A stretch of 15,255 bases of DNA from Planctomycetales bacterium (lineage in GTDB: Bacteria > Planctomycetota > Phycisphaerae > SM23-33): positions 1-15,255 of the forward strand of contig DAOWOP010000048.1 in NCBI GenBank assembly GCA_030642005.1, in the 5' to 3' direction. The notes under the pieces were generated by a model that worked only from the letters and a program-made list of their open reading frames with translations, did not search any database and was not told the origin of the DNA. Shown here one piece after another: positions 12,660 to 15,255 of this stretch (its first letter is position 1; each line of letters opens with the position of its first letter). Both the position numbers and the translations under genes were made by a program.

Positions 12660-13988
12660 ATGACCGACTTTGTAACAGACAACAGTATTTGGGATGTCGC
12701 AGAAACGATGCCGCTCGATCAACTCCGCGAGTTGCAATTGCATCGTCTGCGCCGGACTCTTGAGCGTGTGGCCGAGGTGCCCTTTTACAAGGAGGCCTTC
12801 GCTCGCAGCGGCGTTACATCGACCAAAATCAAAACACTCGACGACCTGCGCCGGCTGCCTTTTACCACCAAGAAGGATCTCCGCGATCACTACCCGCTGG
12901 GCTTCCTGGCCGTTGGGCGCGACAAGGTCGCCCGTTTTCACGGCTCGTCCGGAACGACGGGTAAGCCCACTTTCGTCGCCTACACCAACGAAGACCTGAA
13001 TATCTGGTCGGACCTGTGCGCCCGTTTCCTGGTCGGCGGCGGACTCAGACCGGAACATACCGTCCATATAGCCTTCGGTTACGGACTGTTCACCGGCGGC
13101 TTCGGCCTGCACTACGGCGTCGAGCGCGTCGGCGCCGCCGTTGTACCGGCCGCGGCCGGTAATACCCGGCGACAGATAATGTTAATACGCGACCTGGGCG
13201 CCGACGTGCTGGTCTGCACACCCAGTTACGCGCTGAACATAGCCGAGACCACACGATCGACAGGCATCGACCCAAAGGAGTTGTCGCTGAAATTCGCGCA
13301 CTTCGGCGGCGAGCCGTGGACCGAGGACATGCGTAACCAGATCGAAGCCGGCATGGGACTCCTGGCGTTCAACAACTACGGACTCAGCGAGGTAATCGGC
13401 CCGGGCGTCAGTGGCGAATGCCCGGTTCGCAACGGCATGCACATCCAGGAAGATCACTTCATCGTCGAATGCGTGAACCCCGAAACGCTCGAACCGGTCG
13501 GGGAGGGCGAGTCGGGAGAACTGATTTTCACGACGCTGACAAGACAGGCCATGCCCGTTATCCGCTACCGCACGCGCGACATCGCCCGGTTGTATCATTC
13601 ACCCTGTCCGTGCGGGCGAACCGGCGTGCGAATGTCCCGCGTAGTCGGGCGGACCGACGACATGCTGATCATTCGAGGCGTGAACGTATTCCCTTCGCAG
13701 ATCGAAGAGGCCCTGCTGCGAGTGGAGGGCACCGCTCCGCACTACCTCATCGAAGTTGGCCGGCCCGGCACACTGGACGAGGTAACCGTCCACGTGGAGG
13801 TGCGCCCGGAGAACCTCTCCGACAAGATGAGCCGGATGCAGGAACTTCGCAACCAGATCGACCGGGAGATACAGTCGATCACGGGCCTGCGGGTAAAGGT
13901 CAATCTCGTGGAACCACAGACACTTGAACGGTTTGTCGGCAAAGCCAAAAGAGTGCTGGATCACCGCACAGAAAAAAACGATGCCTGA
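12660..13988 (+). CDS. paaK: Phenylacetate-CoA ligase (AMP-forming), second copy
   Basis: A second 442-residue aryl-acid CoA ligase with the same motifs as the first: SSGTTGKP at 96-103, GYGLFTGGFGLHYG, NNYGLSEVIGPG, YRTRD, a CPCG pair, and RTDDMLIIRGVNVFPSQIE, ending in a FVGKAKRVLDHR segment with a probable catalytic Lys. It is clearly homologous to the first copy but diverged along its length, including the region after the P-loop that shapes the acid pocket, so the two likely favour different aryl acids. It starts at ATG 12660 with AGGGAAAG immediately upstream. It lies 13 bp after the ACT gene and 142 bp before trpB2. An old duplication or acquisition of a relative is more likely than a recent duplication, since the DNA sequences differ widely. 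Confidence 0.9.
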   Translation: MTDFVTDNSIWDVAETMPLDQLRELQLHRLRRTLERVAEVPFYKEAFARSGVTSTKIKTLDDLRRLPFTTKKDLRDHYPLGFLAVGRDKVARFHGSSGTTGKPTFVAYTNEDLNIWSDLCARFLVGGGLRPEHTVHIAFGYGLFTGGFGLHYGVERVGAAVVPAAAGNTRRQIMLIRDLGADVLVCTPSYALNIAETTRSTGIDPKELSLKFAHFGGEPWTEDMRNQIEAGMGLLAFNNYGLSEVIGPGVSGECPVRNGMHIQEDHFIVECVNPETLEPVGEGESGELIFTTLTRQAMPVIRYRTRDIARLYHSPCPCGRTGVRMSRVVGRTDDMLIIRGVNVFPSQIEEALLRVEGTAPHYLIEVGRPGTLDEVTVHVEVRPENLSDKMSRMQELRNQIDREIQSITGLRVKVNLVEPQTLERFVGKAKRVLDHRTEKNDA

Positions 13989-14087
13989 AACCTGTGGAAA
14001 TATCCGCTTACAAAGTGAATACAATAGTCTTGCCGCATCGCAGAAAAACGCTACGATAACCGGAGAGTTGTTACATAGCCTTGGCGA

Positions 14088-14107
14088 CGCCGGAAGCATA
14101 TCCGGCG
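14088..14107 (+). promoter_or_regulatory. Hairpin in the gap before trpB2
   Basis: CGCCGGA (14088-14094) pairs perfectly with TCCGGCG (14101-14107) around AGCATA, 12 bases before the trpB2 SD. With no T tract following, it could affect ribosome access or transcript stability. The 142-bp gap otherwise contains only a TACAAT (14020-14025) without a convincing -35 box. Confidence 0.4.
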
Positions 14108-14130
14108 CAGCCGGCATCTAGGAGAAGAAT

Positions 14131-15255
14131 ATGAAAACGACTAAGATTCTGCTGGACGAAAAAGACATTCCCCGTCAATGGTACAACCTTGGGGCCGACC
14201 TTCCGAACCCGCTGGCCCCACCGTTGGGCCCGGACGGTAAGCCGATAACGCCCGATATGCTCGCCCCTGTATTCCCGATGAACCTGATCGAGCAGGAGGT
14301 CAGCACCGAGCGATGGATTGATATTCCAGATGAAATCCTGCAGATTCTGTCGCTATGGCGCCCCAGCCCGTTGTATCGCGCCCATCGGCTGGAAGAAGCG
14401 CTGGGGACCCCGGCAAAGATTTACTACAAGAACGAGGGCGTTTCCCCCCCGGGCAGTCACAAGCCCAACACCGCCGTCGCCCAGGCGTGGTACAATAAGC
14501 AGTTCGGTATCGAACGCCTGACAACCGAAACCGGCGCTGGTCAATGGGGCAGCGCACTTGCATTTGCCTGCTCTTTGCTGGGGTTGGAATGCAAGGTCTT
14601 CATGGTGCGGATCAGTTTCGACCAGAAGCCGTTCCGCAAGTTGATGATGCAGACATGGGGCGCCAACTGCGTCGCCAGCCCGTCCGAGGAGACCCATGCC
14701 GGCCGGGACATCCTGGCTCAAATGCCCGATACGCCCGGCTCGCTGGGAATCGCCATAAGCGAGGCAATCGAGCAGGCCGTCGCCGACAAGACCGGAAAGA
14801 CCCGTTACAGCCTCGGCAGCGTGCTGAATCACGTACTGCTGCACCAGACGATCATCGGCCTGGAAACAAAGAAGCAGTTGGAAAAGGCCGGTGAGAAGAA
14901 AGTCGATGTCGTTATCGGTTGCTGCGGCGGCGGGTCGAACTTCGCCGGACTTTCCTTCCCGTTCGTATGCGACAAGATAAACGGCGCCGAAATAGACATC
15001 ATCCCGGTTGAACCGGAAAGTTGCCCGACGATGACGCGAGCGCCGTTTGCGTATGATCACGGCGATACGGCAGAGATGACGCCGTTGCTTCCGATGCATT
15101 CCCTCGGACACAAATTCGTTCCGCCCCCAATCCACGCCGGCGGCCTGCGATATCACGGAATGGCGCCGCTGGTCAGCCAGTGCATCGTCGCGGGCCTGAT
15201 GAGCCCAAGGGCCTATCATCAAATCAACTGCTACGAAGCGGCGGTAACATGGGCC
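14131..15255 (+). CDS. trpB: Tryptophan synthase beta chain-like protein TrpB2, cut by the window end
   Basis: The first 375 residues of a PLP enzyme that joins indole to serine or phosphoserine to give tryptophan. The N-terminal extension (WYNLGADLPNPLAPPLGP) and overall layout are those of TrpB2, not of the ordinary TrpB that pairs with TrpA. The PLP lysine is K111 in GSHKPNTA, the catalytic Glu is E133 in TTETGAGQWG, and the phosphate-binding loop is GGGSN at 266-270. ATG 14131 has AGGAG (14120-14124). The reading frame stays open to the last base, so roughly 70-80 residues are missing. No trpA is seen. TrpB2 is known from Thermococcus kodakarensis to serve in indole salvage. Here it follows iorAB and two paaK genes, which supports a salvage role. 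Confidence 0.92.
   Translation, partial: MKTTKILLDEKDIPRQWYNLGADLPNPLAPPLGPDGKPITPDMLAPVFPMNLIEQEVSTERWIDIPDEILQILSLWRPSPLYRAHRLEEALGTPAKIYYKNEGVSPPGSHKPNTAVAQAWYNKQFGIERLTTETGAGQWGSALAFACSLLGLECKVFMVRISFDQKPFRKLMMQTWGANCVASPSEETHAGRDILAQMPDTPGSLGIAISEAIEQAVADKTGKTRYSLGSVLNHVLLHQTIIGLETKKQLEKAGEKKVDVVIGCCGGGSNFAGLSFPFVCDKINGAEIDIIPVEPESCPTMTRAPFAYDHGDTAEMTPLLPMHSLGHKFVPPPIHAGGLRYHGMAPLVSQCIVAGLMSPRAYHQINCYEAAVTWA

Noticed and set aside
13924..14121. 65-codon frame overlapping the end of the second paaK and the gap before trpB2
   Set aside because: It has no SD, overlaps a certain gene by 65 bases and shows no recognisable features; its end simply translates the hairpin at 14088-14107.
14353..15222. 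289-codon minus-strand frame
   Set aside because: It is the antisense shadow of trpB2, whose + strand frame carries all the PLP-enzyme motifs.

Overview
The window looks like chromosomal DNA of an anaerobic bacterium of the Planctomycetota, perhaps a Phycisphaerae or Sedimentisphaerales-like lineage. This is inferred from two PEP-CTERM surface proteins, an outer-membrane alginate-export-type porin, short simple tandem repeats between genes, and a ferredoxin-linked 2-oxoacid oxidoreductase with TrpB2. No rRNA or complete tRNA is present, so the taxonomy stays tentative. All recognisable genes lie on the + strand.

Layout. (1) 96-566: a zinc nucleoside deaminase of the guanine-deaminase type, followed by a hairpin terminator. 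(2) 567-1087: no gene, but a dense island of short tandem repeats (10-bp, 7-bp and 8-bp periods). (3) 1088-2310: an apparently complete IS630-family insertion sequence with 28-bp terminal inverted repeats. It sits in a CTAG target with TA duplicated, and its transposase needs a -1 frameshift at a run of seven A. (4) 2313-2697: a good sigma70-type promoter and a roughly 310-nt leader carrying five exact-spaced 17-bp repeats, ahead of two PEP-CTERM genes (2698-3987). (5) 3988-4265: a pair of opposed terminators that share one loop sequence. (6) 4266-4760: a PaaI-type hotdog thioesterase and its terminator.

(7) 5010-8594: a transport unit made of a 56-residue symporter accessory protein, a sodium:solute symporter with an unusual soluble insertion, and an outer-membrane porin, closed by a strong terminator. 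(8) 8712-15255: a tightly packed gene string of iorA, iorB, paaK, a tandem-ACT protein, a second paaK and trpB2 (cut by the window end).

How the genes may work together (inference). The porin and symporter would bring in a small organic anion, possibly an aryl acid. The two PaaK ligases would make aryl-acetyl-CoA. IorAB interconverts aryl-acetyl-CoA and aryl-pyruvate with ferredoxin. TrpB2 would salvage indole to tryptophan. The ACT protein could sense an aromatic amino acid, and the PaaI thioesterase could release CoA from aryl-CoA. The same enzymes could run the other way, as aromatic amino acid fermentation. The IorA here lacks the C-terminal ferredoxin domain usual in its family, so its electron partner must be encoded elsewhere.
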